Source: Aneurinibacillus sp. Ricciae_BoGa-3
Lineage (GTDB): Bacteria > Bacillota > Bacilli > Aneurinibacillales > Aneurinibacillaceae
DNA: 64,000 nucleotides
Direction: 5' to 3'
Assembly: GCF_028421645.1 (NCBI RefSeq)
Contig: NZ_CP116887.1
Span: forward strand, 2,234,001 to 2,298,000
Shown here: positions 1-8,521 of the stretch, in pieces
Numbering within the stretch: position 1 is the first letter of the stretch
Layout: each line of letters begins with the position of its first letter
Position numbers and translations under genes: made by a program
Notes under the pieces: generated by a model
Seen by the model: the letters and a program-made list of their open reading frames with translations, nothing else
Databases searched by the model: none
Told to the model about the DNA's origin: nothing

Positions 1-456
1 GGTGAACACAGCTGTCAGTTCCGGCAAGCCGCCTAATAGTTGTGAAACCGAAACCGCCATGGGTGCTGTAACGGATTTTGGAGTCAGGGAAGCCAGCGTA
101 GAAAAGCTAAAGTGAAATAAGTGGGACATAACCATTACTAAAAAAATACCTGAACATGTACCTGCTGCCACACCGGACAAAATCGTAAAAACATTTTGCT
201 TTAAAACGGATGCGTATTTGTACAAAGGAATAACCATAGCGAGTTGTATAGGTCCGAGGAAAAAGGTGATAGGCTGCGTTGCCGTATGGTAGGTCGCATA
301 ATTCGTATGGGTTAGCCATAGAATACCAATTAGAGCAGCCGGACAAATAAATAGGGGATTTATCCAGCCAGAAGAGGTTTTATTGTAAAGCCTATCGGCT
401 GCCAAATAGAGGGATACGGTAAGAATAATCCAGATAAACATCGAATAGATACTCAT
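1..456 (-). CDS. lrgB: LrgB/CidB-family membrane protein, 3' part cut off by window edge
   Basis: This is the first ~152 codons of an LrgB-family integral membrane protein, continuing beyond base 1. The ATG at 456 follows GGAGGAAAG at good spacing. Visible family marks are the hydrophobic N-terminus, a 'FLGPIQLAMVIPLYK' segment and the 'SLTPKSVTAPMA' block followed by 'LGGLPELTAVF', which are the conserved core of LrgB/CidB/YohK. Its start overlaps the stop of the upstream lrgA-like gene by an ATGA-type junction, so the two are translationally coupled. The family acts with LrgA in the cytoplasmic membrane on holin-like, cell-death or small-carboxylate transport functions. That role is family knowledge, not shown here. 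Confidence 0.88.
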   Translation of the reverse strand, partial: MSIYSMFIWIILTVSLYLAADRLYNKTSSGWINPLFICPAALIGILWLTHTNYATYHTATQPITFFLGPIQLAMVIPLYKYASVLKQNVFTILSGVAAGTCSGIFLVMVMSHLFHFSFSTLASLTPKSVTAPMAVSVSQLLGGLPELTAVFT

Positions 457-821
457 CTTACTTTCCTCCTTTTTCTAAACAATAACGTGATGAGCGCAGT
501 TGTGATAAGAACGGAAGCGGTGCTCAGGATCACCGTGAAGAGTAAATCCCACCCACCCTGACGAATGACATTCCAGTACTGCATCACACCTGCAATAACA
601 GGAATGAAAAAGAACAGCATATGGCGGGTAAAGAAATGGCTCGCGTGTTCCAATTGATCGGTTCTTACCAACTTTGTTTTCAGAAGAAGGATCAGCAGCC
701 CCATTCCAATTAACACAGGCGGGATCGGTATTGGAAGCAGGCCACTTATAATCACGCTTAACTCATACAAAATGGAGAGAAGCGCAATTTCAAATAAAAT
801 TTTCATAAGGAGGATTCGCAT
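453..821 (-). CDS. lrgA: LrgA/CidA holin-like family protein
   Basis: A protein of about 122 residues with four predicted membrane helices. It shows the LrgA/CidA pattern: 'LPIPIPPVLIGMGLL' early, a charged linker, then 'FFIPVIAGVMQY' and a basic C-terminus (LLFRKRRKVR). I chose the ATG at 821 because AAGGTGG lies 6 nt upstream; a longer in-frame start at 845 has no ribosome-binding site. It forms a two-gene unit with the LrgB-like gene, start and stop overlapping. The family controls murein hydrolase activity or acts as a pyruvate/acetate-linked transporter in other Firmicutes. Which applies here is unknown. Confidence 0.87.
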   Translation of the reverse strand: MRILLMKILFEIALLSILYELSVIISGLLPIPIPPVLIGMGLLILLLKTKLVRTDQLEHASHFFTRHMLFFFIPVIAGVMQYWNVIRQGGWDLLFTVILSTASVLITTALITLLFRKRRKVR

Positions 822-1020
822 TTTGAACCACCTTCTTACCGGCACTTTGGTCCCCTTCCTTACTATTTTCCATTTGTCTAATGGACTGAATTTCTCTATT
901 GATTTGGCGTAATTGTTTATGAATGTCTGTCATACTGGAATAAGTAGTAGCAGGATTTTTTAATTTTTCAATCAACTCTTCTTTAAGTTGCTGTAAAAAG
1001 ACAATGCGGCCCAGCAGCAT
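790..1020 (-). CDS. Small helical hypothetical protein
   Basis: An open frame of 76 codons starting at the ATG at 1020, with AAGGTGG 7 nt upstream. Its last 32 bases overlap the start of the lrgA-like gene, so it may lead that transcript. The protein is hydrophilic and rich in Lys, Glu and Gln, with heptad-like spacing (LKEELIEKL, QLRQINREIQSIRQ), so a coiled coil is likely. I do not recognise a family. An upstream in-frame ATG at 1101 would add 27 residues but lacks a clear ribosome-binding site. It could be a short regulator or an unrelated passenger. Confidence 0.5.
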   Translation of the reverse strand: MLLGRIVFLQQLKEELIEKLKNPATTYSSMTDIHKQLRQINREIQSIRQMENSKEGDQSAGKKVVQNANPPYENFI

Positions 1021-1149
1021 GGCGTCTTCCACCTTTCTCGTTGGGATGTTTATATGGAAGATTCTACACCCGTCGCTGTACTTTTTACGCATTTTTGTCA
1101 TATTCCCTTACAATATAATTTTAGATTTTCTCAGATAAGTTCCTCGTTG

Positions 1150-1183
1150 AAAAAAAAGAAGCCGTTCCTATTAGGAAACGACT
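1150..1183 (-). terminator. Rho-independent terminator of the RsbR-like gene
   Basis: On the minus strand, directly after the stop of the STAS gene, an imperfect hairpin (CGTTTCC / GGAACG around a TAATA loop) is followed by a run of eight T (AAAAAAA on the plus strand at 1151-1157). Confidence 0.7.
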
Positions 1184-1184
1184 A

Positions 1185-2030
1185 CTATTGCTGTTTTTTA
1201 ATACTGTCAATTGCTTGTTTAACATTTGCGTATGTTTTGATGGATGAGAAATCAATGCCGCCATTCACGACGGTTTGTGCTAATTCAGGGCGAATACCTG
1301 TAGCAATTGCATGGATTCCCAACATACGGAGGACTTCATGAATTTTAAAGATATGGTTGGCTACTGCTGTATCAATAATCAGGATGCCGGAAAAATCGAT
1401 AATCAGCCAATCCACTGCAGACCGGGTGATCTTAGGGACTACCTGTTCCAAAAGGTATCTTGCTCTGCGAGAGTCTATGGAACCTATGAGTGGCAGTACC
1501 GCAATTCCGTCATGAAAAGGGACGACAGGTGCCGATAAGTCATTTATCTCATCCTGGGCCTCTTTAATTATGGTGTCTTTAAGGCGTTCAAATGTTTGAA
1601 TGGTTTCGTTGATGCTGATGTCGAACATATAGTTAAGCCGTGTATTTACAAATACAACATCTTCTAAGGACAGATTCAACTCTACACTTGTGTTTGTAAT
1701 ATGTTCAGTAAACACCATTCGAACAGTTGGATATAACGCAACAGCATCCGAAATTTTTCCTACTAAAGCAACCTCACGTTCTGTATTTGTTTTAATCCAT
1801 TGGCTATGCCCCTTAGGCATTTCGCCTTCCGGAAGAGATAGCGATAGACTTAAAAACCGTAGAAATTCCACGTAGGCAAGAATTCCCTGCTCTTTTTCTT
1901 GTTGTGAGATTTCAAATTTCATTCTTTGAAGGAGATCTTCTGCAATAGCAACAGCTAATCGTTTTGCATTTATATGAAGATATTCCGCAACTTGTGAAAT
2001 CGAGTTCAATATTTTCCACGTCCCCACCAT
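1185..2030 (-). CDS. RsbR-family stressosome protein (non-haem globin-like N-terminus + STAS)
   Basis: The 281-residue protein has an N-terminal helical sensor region (about 1-160) and a C-terminal STAS domain (about 165-278) with the RsbR-type pattern 'DWLIIDFSGILIIDTAVANH', 'LGIHAIATGIRPELAQT' and 'GIDFSSIKTYANVKQAI'. RsbR proteins build stressosomes with RsbS and RsbT and feed the SigB general stress response. The Thr in 'IIDT' and in 'AQT' lie in the regions phosphorylated by RsbT in relatives. No rsbS or rsbT neighbour is present, so it is an isolated paralogue. The ATG at 2030 has no clear ribosome-binding site and overlaps TATAAT-like sequence. A TTG at 2009 after GGTGGGGACGTGG is a credible alternative start. 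Confidence 0.83.
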   Translation of the reverse strand: MVGTWKILNSISQVAEYLHINAKRLAVAIAEDLLQRMKFEISQQEKEQGILAYVEFLRFLSLSLSLPEGEMPKGHSQWIKTNTEREVALVGKISDAVALYPTVRMVFTEHITNTSVELNLSLEDVVFVNTRLNYMFDISINETIQTFERLKDTIIKEAQDEINDLSAPVVPFHDGIAVLPLIGSIDSRRARYLLEQVVPKITRSAVDWLIIDFSGILIIDTAVANHIFKIHEVLRMLGIHAIATGIRPELAQTVVNGGIDFSSIKTYANVKQAIDSIKKQQ

Positions 2031-2180
2031 TATAATACTAAGATTATACCTTAAAAGTCTTAACTATGGTTATAGCCAATGTATGCCTTCCTCTGCTGGT
2101 CAATGGTTTCTCACAAATATTCTAGTTGAGTGCGCATAGACATACAATGCTATAGGATAATGAAAAGGTGGGGCGAAAGC

Positions 2181-2332
2181 GTGGAAAAAATTCAGCCGAC
2201 TAATCCAGTATCGGAAAACGTTCTGTAATATCGTATTGTTATTTATAACCTATATAAATGTAACGATTCTTTTTACATGTTTTTATCTCATCATTGAAAT
2301 ATTCGGTTATGGCTCGCAAAAAGCCATTCAGA
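2181..2332 (+). pseudogene. Possible decayed small membrane-protein gene
   Basis: The stretch between the STAS gene and the PAP2 gene carries AAAAGGTGGGG before a GTG at 2181 that opens 'MEKIQPTNPVSENVL', then stops at once. In the +1 frame from about 2233 comes a strongly hydrophobic stretch (VLLFITYINVTILFTCFYLI) that runs into the antisense end of the PAP2 gene. A single frameshift would join the two into one small membrane protein. I do not recognise it, and chance is possible. Confidence 0.25.
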
Positions 2333-2977
2333 TTATTTTTGTCTGCGTTCCTGATACCATTGAAAAATCCAAATGGTTAAGCCCAGCCAGAAGGCGCTGA
2401 CAAAGTAACCGCCAAGCACATCACTTGGATAATGAACGCCCAAATAAATTCGGCTCACGCCAATTGCAAGAATCATAAGTGCACTAAAAATAAGCAACAG
2501 TGTACGCCCGGGCCGTGTGGGAATATGGCGCCATAGAAGAAAGGTTAGCACGCCATAAAAGGCGAATGCTTCCATGGAATGGCCGCTCGGAAAACTGTAC
2601 CCTGCTTGCTCAATCAGCCGGTGTATGGTGGGGCGCTGCCGTCGAAATAAAGATTTTAAGAGCACGTTCAACAGCGGTGTACCGACCACGACGACAAGAA
2701 AAACAATCAGTTCCATCCGATGATGCAGCACTTTATAGAGAAAAACCATCACAAGAATGGCAAGGACAGCAACACAAGGGGTTGATCCAATAAAAGTAAA
2801 AAATTTCATGATGAAAGTTAATGCAGGAGATTCATACCCCTGCACCAGAGCGATAATAGCATTGTCAAAGCGGGTTATTTGTTTCGTGCTTATCCATACA
2901 GCCATCCATACAAAACACGCGACTGCCGACAGACTGTATATAAAAACGGGCGTAAATTTCAACCCAGGTTTATCCAC
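2333..2977 (-). CDS. PAP2-family membrane phosphatase
   Basis: A 214-residue polytopic protein starting at a GTG (2977) 8 nt after GGAGGAGG. It has the three-part phosphatidic acid phosphatase signature: KSLFRRQRP (K108, R115), PSGHS (130-134) and SRIYLGVHYPSDV (S175, R176, H182, D186). The two histidines and the Asp form the phosphotransfer site on the outer face of the membrane. Substrates in the family are phosphatidic acid, phosphatidylglycerophosphate and undecaprenyl or isoprenoid diphosphates; the exact one cannot be read. It stands alone on its strand, facing a sensor kinase across a 290-bp gap. A second PAP2 gene, of the BcrC type, lies at 6251. Confidence 0.9.
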   Translation of the reverse strand: MDKPGLKFTPVFIYSLSAVACFVWMAVWISTKQITRFDNAIIALVQGYESPALTFIMKFFTFIGSTPCVAVLAILVMVFLYKVLHHRMELIVFLVVVVGTPLLNVLLKSLFRRQRPTIHRLIEQAGYSFPSGHSMEAFAFYGVLTFLLWRHIPTRPGRTLLLIFSALMILAIGVSRIYLGVHYPSDVLGGYFVSAFWLGLTIWIFQWYQERRQK

Positions 2978-3267
2978 ATTATAGACCTCCTCCTATGCCG
3001 TTACTATTCCCTTCTGCATTCCCAAACATGCCTGAATTTGCCTTCCCTTCCATGGAAAAGGGCAAGACTCATGCTTTAGTTTTTTAAAGAGACTTCCCAA
3101 GGACAGCATAAGTTCAACTTCTTTAGATTTAAACAAATTTTAAGCTTTTGTTTATATAAAATTTAGCCCTACCCGCTACGATGAGATTGCTTACTGAAGC
3201 AAAAATAGTATACTGTTTGTTGTCGGTTTGGAATTTATTTGATTGCAGAGAAATGAAGGTGAAAACC

Positions 3268-4740
3268 GTGTCGATCAAACTACGTCTCATATTATCCTAT
3301 CTTGCCATGCTCATCGTTCCTATAATTTTAACGATCGGGATCGCGTTAGGCTTTATTCAAGCATCTATAGGAAGCATTCGTAATATAGCCACTCTGGGTG
3401 AAACGGAGAACAACCTTATTATGGAGGGGTCAAAACTATTTACGGACATTAAGCTAACAGCTGATAAAAATCCGGATCAGTTAAAGGATGCTAAATACCT
3501 CTCTGGGCTCGAACAAAAGTTAACCCTCATTAATTCCGGCATTGTTGTGCGGGAGAATAACCGTGTGATACATGCCTCCAAGCTGTTTGATGGACAAAAC
3601 GTGGCAGCACATCTGTCCAAATTCAGGTATCACCATGAAGAGAATCAAGATCCGGAATTTATTGGCGGCCGCTTATATTTAACTAAGCAGCATGATTTTC
3701 ATTTCACGAATGGACAGCGTGCAACTGTCTTTCTATTGACAGGGGTCGGTCCAATTGGACAGTTTGCGTACAAGCTCATCATTACAATCGGGGTCGCGTT
3801 CCTGTTAATTATTGTTTTTACGAACGGAATTCTCACTTATATGGTATCTCGCAGTATTGTAAAACCGCTTCGATCTTTAAAAAAGGCTGCCGAGAAAATT
3901 AAGGAAGGCAACCTGAATTTTGCGATGGAGCCGTATGCAAAAGACGAAATCGGGGAACTGGCTGGGGCGTTTGAAGCCATGCGGTTTCAATTGAAGTCAT
4001 CTGTCGAACAGCAAATGCAGTATGAGAATAATAGAAAAGAACTAATCTCAACAATCTCGCACGATCTTAAAACCCCCATAACAGCAATCAAAGGGTATGT
4101 GGAAGGCATCATGGATGGGGTGGCAGATACTCAGGAGAAAATGGAGCGGTATATTAAAACCATTTACGTTAAAGCCAATGATCTCGATGAACTTATTGAT
4201 CAGTTATTTCTATTTTCAAAGCTGGATTTAAAGAAGCTCCCCTTTAATTTTGAAGAAATCGATATCGATAGTTATTTAACGGATTGCACCGAAGAAATGC
4301 AGTTTGATATGGAAAGAAGCGGGGTTTGCATTGACTTTCATCATAAGGCCCAAGGACCCCTGCCGGTTATTGCAGATAGAGAAAAGCTCAAACGGATCAT
4401 TACAAACGTTATCGAGAATGCAGTCAAATACATGAATAGAGAGAACGGAAAAATAGATATTTATCTGACGGCAGACGAGCACACGGTCACTATTGAAATT
4501 AAGGATAATGGACAGGGAATACCCGAGAAATTGATTCCTTTTATCTTTGATACGTTTTACAGGGCAGATGCCTCCAGAAATTCTTCGACAGGCGGAAGCG
4601 GGCTTGGGCTTGCAATTTCCAAAAGGATTGTTGAAGAGCATGGCGGTCAAATATGGGCGAAGAGTGTAGAGGGAAAAGGTACAAGCATATTCTTTACCCT
4701 AAGAAGAATAAATCCAACCACAGATGAGCCTGACGTTTAG
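3268..4740 (+). CDS. HAMP-domain sensor histidine kinase, orphan
   Basis: The 490-residue kinase has a first membrane helix at about 5-30, an extracytoplasmic domain of about 145 residues, a second helix, then HAMP (SIVKPLRSLKKAAEKI), HisKA (ISHDLKTPI, phospho-acceptor H265) and a HATPase domain with N box 'NVIENAVKY', 'DNGQGIP' and 'GGSGLGLAIS'. I chose GTG 3268 because AAGGTG lies 6 nt upstream; ATG 3253 and the longer frame from 3181 lack such a site. No response regulator gene is adjacent, which is unusual for this class. The next genes downstream act on envelope lipids and undecaprenyl diphosphate, so an envelope signal is a reasonable guess only. Confidence 0.9.
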   Translation: MSIKLRLILSYLAMLIVPIILTIGIALGFIQASIGSIRNIATLGETENNLIMEGSKLFTDIKLTADKNPDQLKDAKYLSGLEQKLTLINSGIVVRENNRVIHASKLFDGQNVAAHLSKFRYHHEENQDPEFIGGRLYLTKQHDFHFTNGQRATVFLLTGVGPIGQFAYKLIITIGVAFLLIIVFTNGILTYMVSRSIVKPLRSLKKAAEKIKEGNLNFAMEPYAKDEIGELAGAFEAMRFQLKSSVEQQMQYENNRKELISTISHDLKTPITAIKGYVEGIMDGVADTQEKMERYIKTIYVKANDLDELIDQLFLFSKLDLKKLPFNFEEIDIDSYLTDCTEEMQFDMERSGVCIDFHHKAQGPLPVIADREKLKRIITNVIENAVKYMNRENGKIDIYLTADEHTVTIEIKDNGQGIPEKLIPFIFDTFYRADASRNSSTGGSGLGLAISKRIVEEHGGQIWAKSVEGKGTSIFFTLRRINPTTDEPDV

Positions 4741-4844
4741 CCAATTATAGAGGTTTAAGAAAAAATTAAGGTTTTTTTTAAAAGCAGTTTAGGAATGCCT
4801 CGTAATATAAAAGAGCAAGCCGAAGCTGAATGGGTGGATAAATA

Positions 4845-5990
4845 ATGAACATAAGAAACCATAATAAAATTTTAATACTAACAGGGAGCTTTGGTGATGG
4901 CCATAGGAAAGTGGCCGAAGCTATTTCTGAGTCGTTCGGTTTTTGTTCGCCAGGTGCTGACATCGAAGTGATGGATGTGATTAAAAGGATAAATCCGAAT
5001 ATCCATCTGATTATCCATTTTATCTTTATGCTTATGGTGAAGAAATTGCCATTTGTGTATGGGGTCCTGTATAACGCCACAAGAGACAGTCACGTTGCTG
5101 CATTTCTGCCGAAGATTTTCCTTAAAATCATTGGGCTGCCAAAAATTCAAAATGTAATTGGGGATGTTCAGCCGTCTGTGGTGATTAGTACCTGCCCATT
5201 ATCCGCGACGATTGTGGCCTACCTCAAAGCAAGGAACATGCTAACTGTTCCTACTTATACCGTGATAACGGATCACACCGATCATGGTTATTGGCTATCT
5301 CCACAAACGGATTACTATATTGTTGGTTCCGATTACGTGAAACAATCGCTCATCGAGATGGGCGTTCCGGAGTCCCGCATTATGGTTACAGGCATTCCGA
5401 TTCGCGCTGAATTCAGTCAGAGGTACAACAAAAAATTAGTGTTAAGCAAGTACGGGGTGGATTCTTCGCTGCCAACTGTAATGGTTATGGGCGGGGGAGA
5501 GGGTATGATTGGAGGATTGGCACGTGTACTGAAAGGAAATTCGCTGCCTGTCAAGTTAAACGTACTTATCGTTTGCGGCCACAACGATAAGCTTCGCAAA
5601 AAACTGGATAAAGAGTTACGGCGATCCATTCATCATGTAAATGTTATGGGATATGTTGACCACATTGCCGAGATCATGGCTATCTCCGATCTGATCATTA
5701 CCAAACCCGGAGGCGTAACCACATCAGAGGCCATTGCCGCACACTTGCCGATGCTCCTTTACAAACCGATTCCCGGCCAGGAGGTGGATAACGCTGAATT
5801 CTTGGTCAGGTCGGGTGTTGCGCTGCAAGCTCACAACAGGAAAGATTTACTCGATTTGCTTCAGAAAGCAGTTGGAAACCCGGAGGAACTTTCACACATG
5901 AAAAGGAATGCGAAAAAATTTGAGTATAAGTGGTGCCCTTATGCCCTTCATCTGCATTCACCCCGAATGTTTACTAAAGCAAATTCCTGA
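4845..5990 (+). CDS. Glycosyltransferase of the diacylglycerol glucosyltransferase / MGDG synthase family
   Basis: A 381-residue GT28-type enzyme, the length of Bacillus UgtP. The N-terminal acceptor domain starts with 'ILILTGSFGDGHRKVAEA', matching the family's 'TGsfGnGH' loop. The C-terminal nucleotide-sugar domain carries 'VMVMGGGEGMIGG', 'VCGHNDKL' and the 'DLIITKPGGVTTSEA' donor-binding motif, then 'QEVDNAEFLVRSG'. Such enzymes transfer glucose or galactose from a UDP-sugar to diacylglycerol at the inner membrane face. ATG 4845 follows GGGTGG by 7 nt. The next two genes (a small secreted or membrane protein and BcrC-like PAP2) follow at 28-35 bp gaps, suggesting one transcript. The last 20 residues look unlike family members. 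Confidence 0.85.
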   Translation: MNIRNHNKILILTGSFGDGHRKVAEAISESFGFCSPGADIEVMDVIKRINPNIHLIIHFIFMLMVKKLPFVYGVLYNATRDSHVAAFLPKIFLKIIGLPKIQNVIGDVQPSVVISTCPLSATIVAYLKARNMLTVPTYTVITDHTDHGYWLSPQTDYYIVGSDYVKQSLIEMGVPESRIMVTGIPIRAEFSQRYNKKLVLSKYGVDSSLPTVMVMGGGEGMIGGLARVLKGNSLPVKLNVLIVCGHNDKLRKKLDKELRRSIHHVNVMGYVDHIAEIMAISDLIITKPGGVTTSEAIAAHLPMLLYKPIPGQEVDNAEFLVRSGVALQAHNRKDLLDLLQKAVGNPEELSHMKRNAKKFEYKWCPYALHLHSPRMFTKANS

Positions 5991-6018
5991 ACTTTGAAAG
6001 TTAAGGTGGAAATCTATC

Positions 6019-6216
6019 ATGATAAAGCTTGGCTTTCTAGCACTTGTACTTGTTTTATTGCCCAGGGCGGATGCCTATGCAAATGTCCCAGCCAGTATTC
6101 ATACGCTGGCTTTACCGGCAGAAAATGGCAAAGATTTCTTAACGGGTATTCGCGCCGCTTTTTTGGTGCTGATTATCGGCTGGGTTATTAAATCGTTTGC
6201 CAAAATAAAGAAATAA
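6019..6216 (+). CDS. Small membrane protein with signal peptide
   Basis: A 65-residue protein with a signal-peptide-like N-terminus (basic start, LALVLVLLP core, 'ADAYA' cleavage-like end), a short polar stretch and a second helix 'FLVLIIGWVIKSF' before a Lys-rich tail. AAGGTGG lies about 9 nt before the ATG. It sits between the glycosyltransferase and the BcrC-like gene at short spacing, which supports co-transcription. I do not recognise a family. Confidence 0.6.
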   Translation: MIKLGFLALVLVLLPRADAYANVPASIHTLALPAENGKDFLTGIRAAFLVLIIGWVIKSFAKIKK

Positions 6217-6250
6217 TGAAAAAGGTAAAGATTAATTTGGAGGTAACATA

Positions 6251-6790
6251 GTGGATTATCAATTGTTTCAGTTCATCAATGGTTTTGCAGGCAAGAATTC
6301 GCTTCTAGATGGTATTATGAAAGCTTTTAGCTCCTATGGACCTATTTTATATGGGATTGTTTTACTCGTCATTATATTTGCTTCGAAATCCAAGGCTATG
6401 AGAAGAGTGGGGCTTGGGGGGATCGCGGCAGCAGTGATTGGTTTAGCTGTAAACTTTGTGATTCACCATGTTTTTTATCGCGCTCGTCCATTTGTAACAC
6501 ACCATGTAAATCTATTGTTAACCCATGCTCCTGACTCTTCTTTCCCAAGTGATCACACAGTAGGCGCTTTTTCCATTACGTTTGCTCTATGGCGTTTTTA
6601 CCCAAGATTAGGAAAGCTGCTGCTGGCAATTGCTATTCTTGTTGGTATTTCACGTGTGTTTGTCGGCAACCATTATCCTACAGATGTATTGGGCGGAGCA
6701 ATTGTCGGCATTCTTTCCGGGATGGTTGTTTCGAAATTTGTTGCGAAGAGCAAACAGCAAAAAACGTCATACTTGGGCATGAGGTCGTAA
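6251..6790 (+). CDS. bcrC: Undecaprenyl-diphosphatase, BcrC-type PAP2 protein
   Basis: A 179-residue PAP2 protein with 'YRARPF' (R77, R79), 'FPSDHTVGAF' (S100, H102) and 'SRVFVGNHYPTDVLGG' (R135, H141, D145). The PSDH form and the short length match BcrC/YbjG undecaprenyl-diphosphatases rather than the phosphatidic acid phosphatases. They recycle the lipid carrier of wall synthesis on the outer membrane face and give bacitracin resistance. GTG 6251 follows GGAGG by 7 nt. It is the last gene of the group starting with the glycosyltransferase at 4845; the SAM riboswitch follows. Confidence 0.86.
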   Translation: MDYQLFQFINGFAGKNSLLDGIMKAFSSYGPILYGIVLLVIIFASKSKAMRRVGLGGIAAAVIGLAVNFVIHHVFYRARPFVTHHVNLLLTHAPDSSFPSDHTVGAFSITFALWRFYPRLGKLLLAIAILVGISRVFVGNHYPTDVLGGAIVGILSGMVVSKFVAKSKQQKTSYLGMRS

Positions 6791-6877
6791 AAAAACAAAA
6801 AAGTTGTTTATTTGTGCCAGCTTTATCGTGTATAATGAACAACAAGCAATAAAGTTCAGAACAATTTAATAGGTTAA

Positions 6878-7047
6878 CTCTTATCCAGAGTGGCGGAGGG
6901 ACTGGCCCGATGAAGCCCGGCAACCATCGAATGAATCAAACGTTCATTTGAACGGTGCCAATTCCTGTAGAACGATTATGTTCTTGCAGATGAGAGAGTG
7001 CAATGATTGGTTACAAACACTCTTCCTTCTGCGGAGAGTGTTTTTTT
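6878..7047 (+). promoter_or_regulatory. SAM-I (S-box) riboswitch with terminator, upstream of metI
   Basis: The S-box core is plain: CTTATCCAGAGTGGCGGAG, 'GGCCCGATGAAGCCCGGCAACC', then the variable stem, 'GGTGCCAATTCCTGTAGAA' and 'GATGAGAGAG'. It is followed by a terminator stem AACACTCT (7016-7023) / AGAGTGTT (7035-7042) and a T run. With SAM bound, the aptamer lets the terminator form, so metI is switched off when methionine and SAM are plentiful (established for S-boxes). Confidence 0.96.
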
Positions 7048-7074
7048 ACATACAAATAATCTTGGAGGGATACC

Positions 7075-8247
7075 ATGCAAATTGAAACCATTCTTGTAAG
7101 AGCAGGTTTAGGTAAAGATCCAGCGACAGGCTCTGTTAGTACGCCCATTTATCAATCCGCAACGTTTGCGCACCCGAGACTTGGAGAGAGCACCGGGTAT
7201 GACTATTCCCGTACGGCGAACCCCACTCGCACCGCGCTGGAGGAAGCTGTAGCTGCCCTGGAAAAGGGCGCGGTTGGCGTCTCTTTTTCGACGGGAATGG
7301 CAGCCATAACAGCGGTATTCTTTCTATTCAAACCAGGTGATCACCTTGTCGTCTCCGAAGACTTATATGGCGGGACATACAGATTGTTAAATGAAATGTT
7401 TTGCCAATACGGCATTGAGGTCAGCTATGTGGATACGAGTGATAGTAAGGCGATTGAGTCCTCGGTTCGCGAATCTACGAAAGCTTTATTTATTGAGACG
7501 CCGACAAATCCGTTAATGAAGATTAGCGACCTTAAAAAGAGCATTGACATTGCGAAACGCCATGACCTGCTGACCATTGTAGACAACACATTTATGACCC
7601 CCTATTTCCAACAGCCGCTTGTACTGGGTGCAGACATTGTGGTGCATTCCGCTACAAAATATTTGAGCGGGCATAACGACGTGGTCGCAGGCGTAGTGGT
7701 TACACGTGAAGAGTCGCTGGGAGAAAAAATTCGTTTTGTGCAAAATTCAGCAGGCGGTATTTTAGGACCGCAGGATTGTTGGCTGTTGCTGCGGGGGTTA
7801 AAGACGCTGGCTCTACGGATGGATCGCCATCAAGAAAATGCCCAGCAGATTGCCGAGTGGCTTACCCGACAGCCTGAGGTCGAACAGGTATATTATCCGG
7901 GTCTAGCCGATCATCCTGGCTATGAAACATGCAGTCAGCAGGCTTCCGGGTTTGGCGGCATGCTTTCTTTCAGTGTGAAGGATAAGGCACTCGTTCCTTA
8001 TCTGCTCGAACATTTGAAGCTTATAACGTTTGCAGAGAGCCTTGGCGGAGTGGAAAGTCTGATCACTTTTCCTGCAAGACAAACACATGCGGACATCCCG
8101 GAAGAAATTCGCAATAGTCTTGGCATAACGGATCAACTTCTTCGTTTATCTGTAGGAATCGAACATATCGACGATTTAATTGGAGATTTTAAACAGACAT
8201 TTAATCAGTACAGATCGAGTAAGGAACAAGTTTTGCCAGTAAAATAA
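7075..8247 (+). CDS. metI: Cystathionine gamma-synthase / O-acetylhomoserine thiolyase (MetI type)
   Basis: A 390-residue PLP enzyme of the Cys/Met metabolism family. The internal aldimine lysine is K195 in 'HSATKYLSGH'. The stacking Tyr (Y98 in DLYGGT) and the pyridine-N Asp (D170 in IVDNTF) are present, as is the C-terminal 'LRLSVGIEHIDDLI'. In Bacillus MetI joins an acylated homoserine to cysteine (or sulfide) to make cystathionine (or homocysteine) in the cytosol. ATG 7075 follows GGAGG. The SAM riboswitch just upstream and the metC gene just downstream fix the role in methionine synthesis, though gamma-synthase and thiolyase cannot be told apart by sequence alone. Confidence 0.9.
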   Translation: MQIETILVRAGLGKDPATGSVSTPIYQSATFAHPRLGESTGYDYSRTANPTRTALEEAVAALEKGAVGVSFSTGMAAITAVFFLFKPGDHLVVSEDLYGGTYRLLNEMFCQYGIEVSYVDTSDSKAIESSVRESTKALFIETPTNPLMKISDLKKSIDIAKRHDLLTIVDNTFMTPYFQQPLVLGADIVVHSATKYLSGHNDVVAGVVVTREESLGEKIRFVQNSAGGILGPQDCWLLLRGLKTLALRMDRHQENAQQIAEWLTRQPEVEQVYYPGLADHPGYETCSQQASGFGGMLSFSVKDKALVPYLLEHLKLITFAESLGGVESLITFPARQTHADIPEEIRNSLGITDQLLRLSVGIEHIDDLIGDFKQTFNQYRSSKEQVLPVK

Positions 8248-8309
8248 ATTTGAATCTTGACAAAATATTTGACCAGAAGTAATATTAAGGAACAATTTGA
8301 ATAATGAAT

Positions 8310-8470
8310 CTTATCAAGAGTGGCGGAGGGATTGGCCCGATGAAGCCCAGCAACCCCAATGACCCTTTTATATTTAGGGACGGAAGGTGCTAAATCCAAC
8401 AGGAATATTTCCTGGAAGATAAGGATACGGTCTAACACCCACCTCTTTATCTTCGGATAAAGAGGTTTTT
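8310..8470 (+). promoter_or_regulatory. Second SAM-I (S-box) riboswitch with terminator, metI-metC gap
   Basis: The core is CTTATCAAGAGTGGCGGAG, 'GGCCCGATGAAGCCCAGCAACC', 'GGAAGGTGCTAAATCC' and 'GGAAGATAAGG'. The terminator ACCTCTTTATC (8441-8451) / GATAAAGAGGT (8456-8466) has a TTCG loop and T run. It gives metC its own SAM control. Unusually, a 240-nt conserved RNA-like element lies between this terminator and metC. Confidence 0.95.
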
Positions 8471-8521
8471 ATTTTCGTAGAGGAATGAATATTTTGCTTT
8501 AACGTGTTGAAGTGCGTTTAA

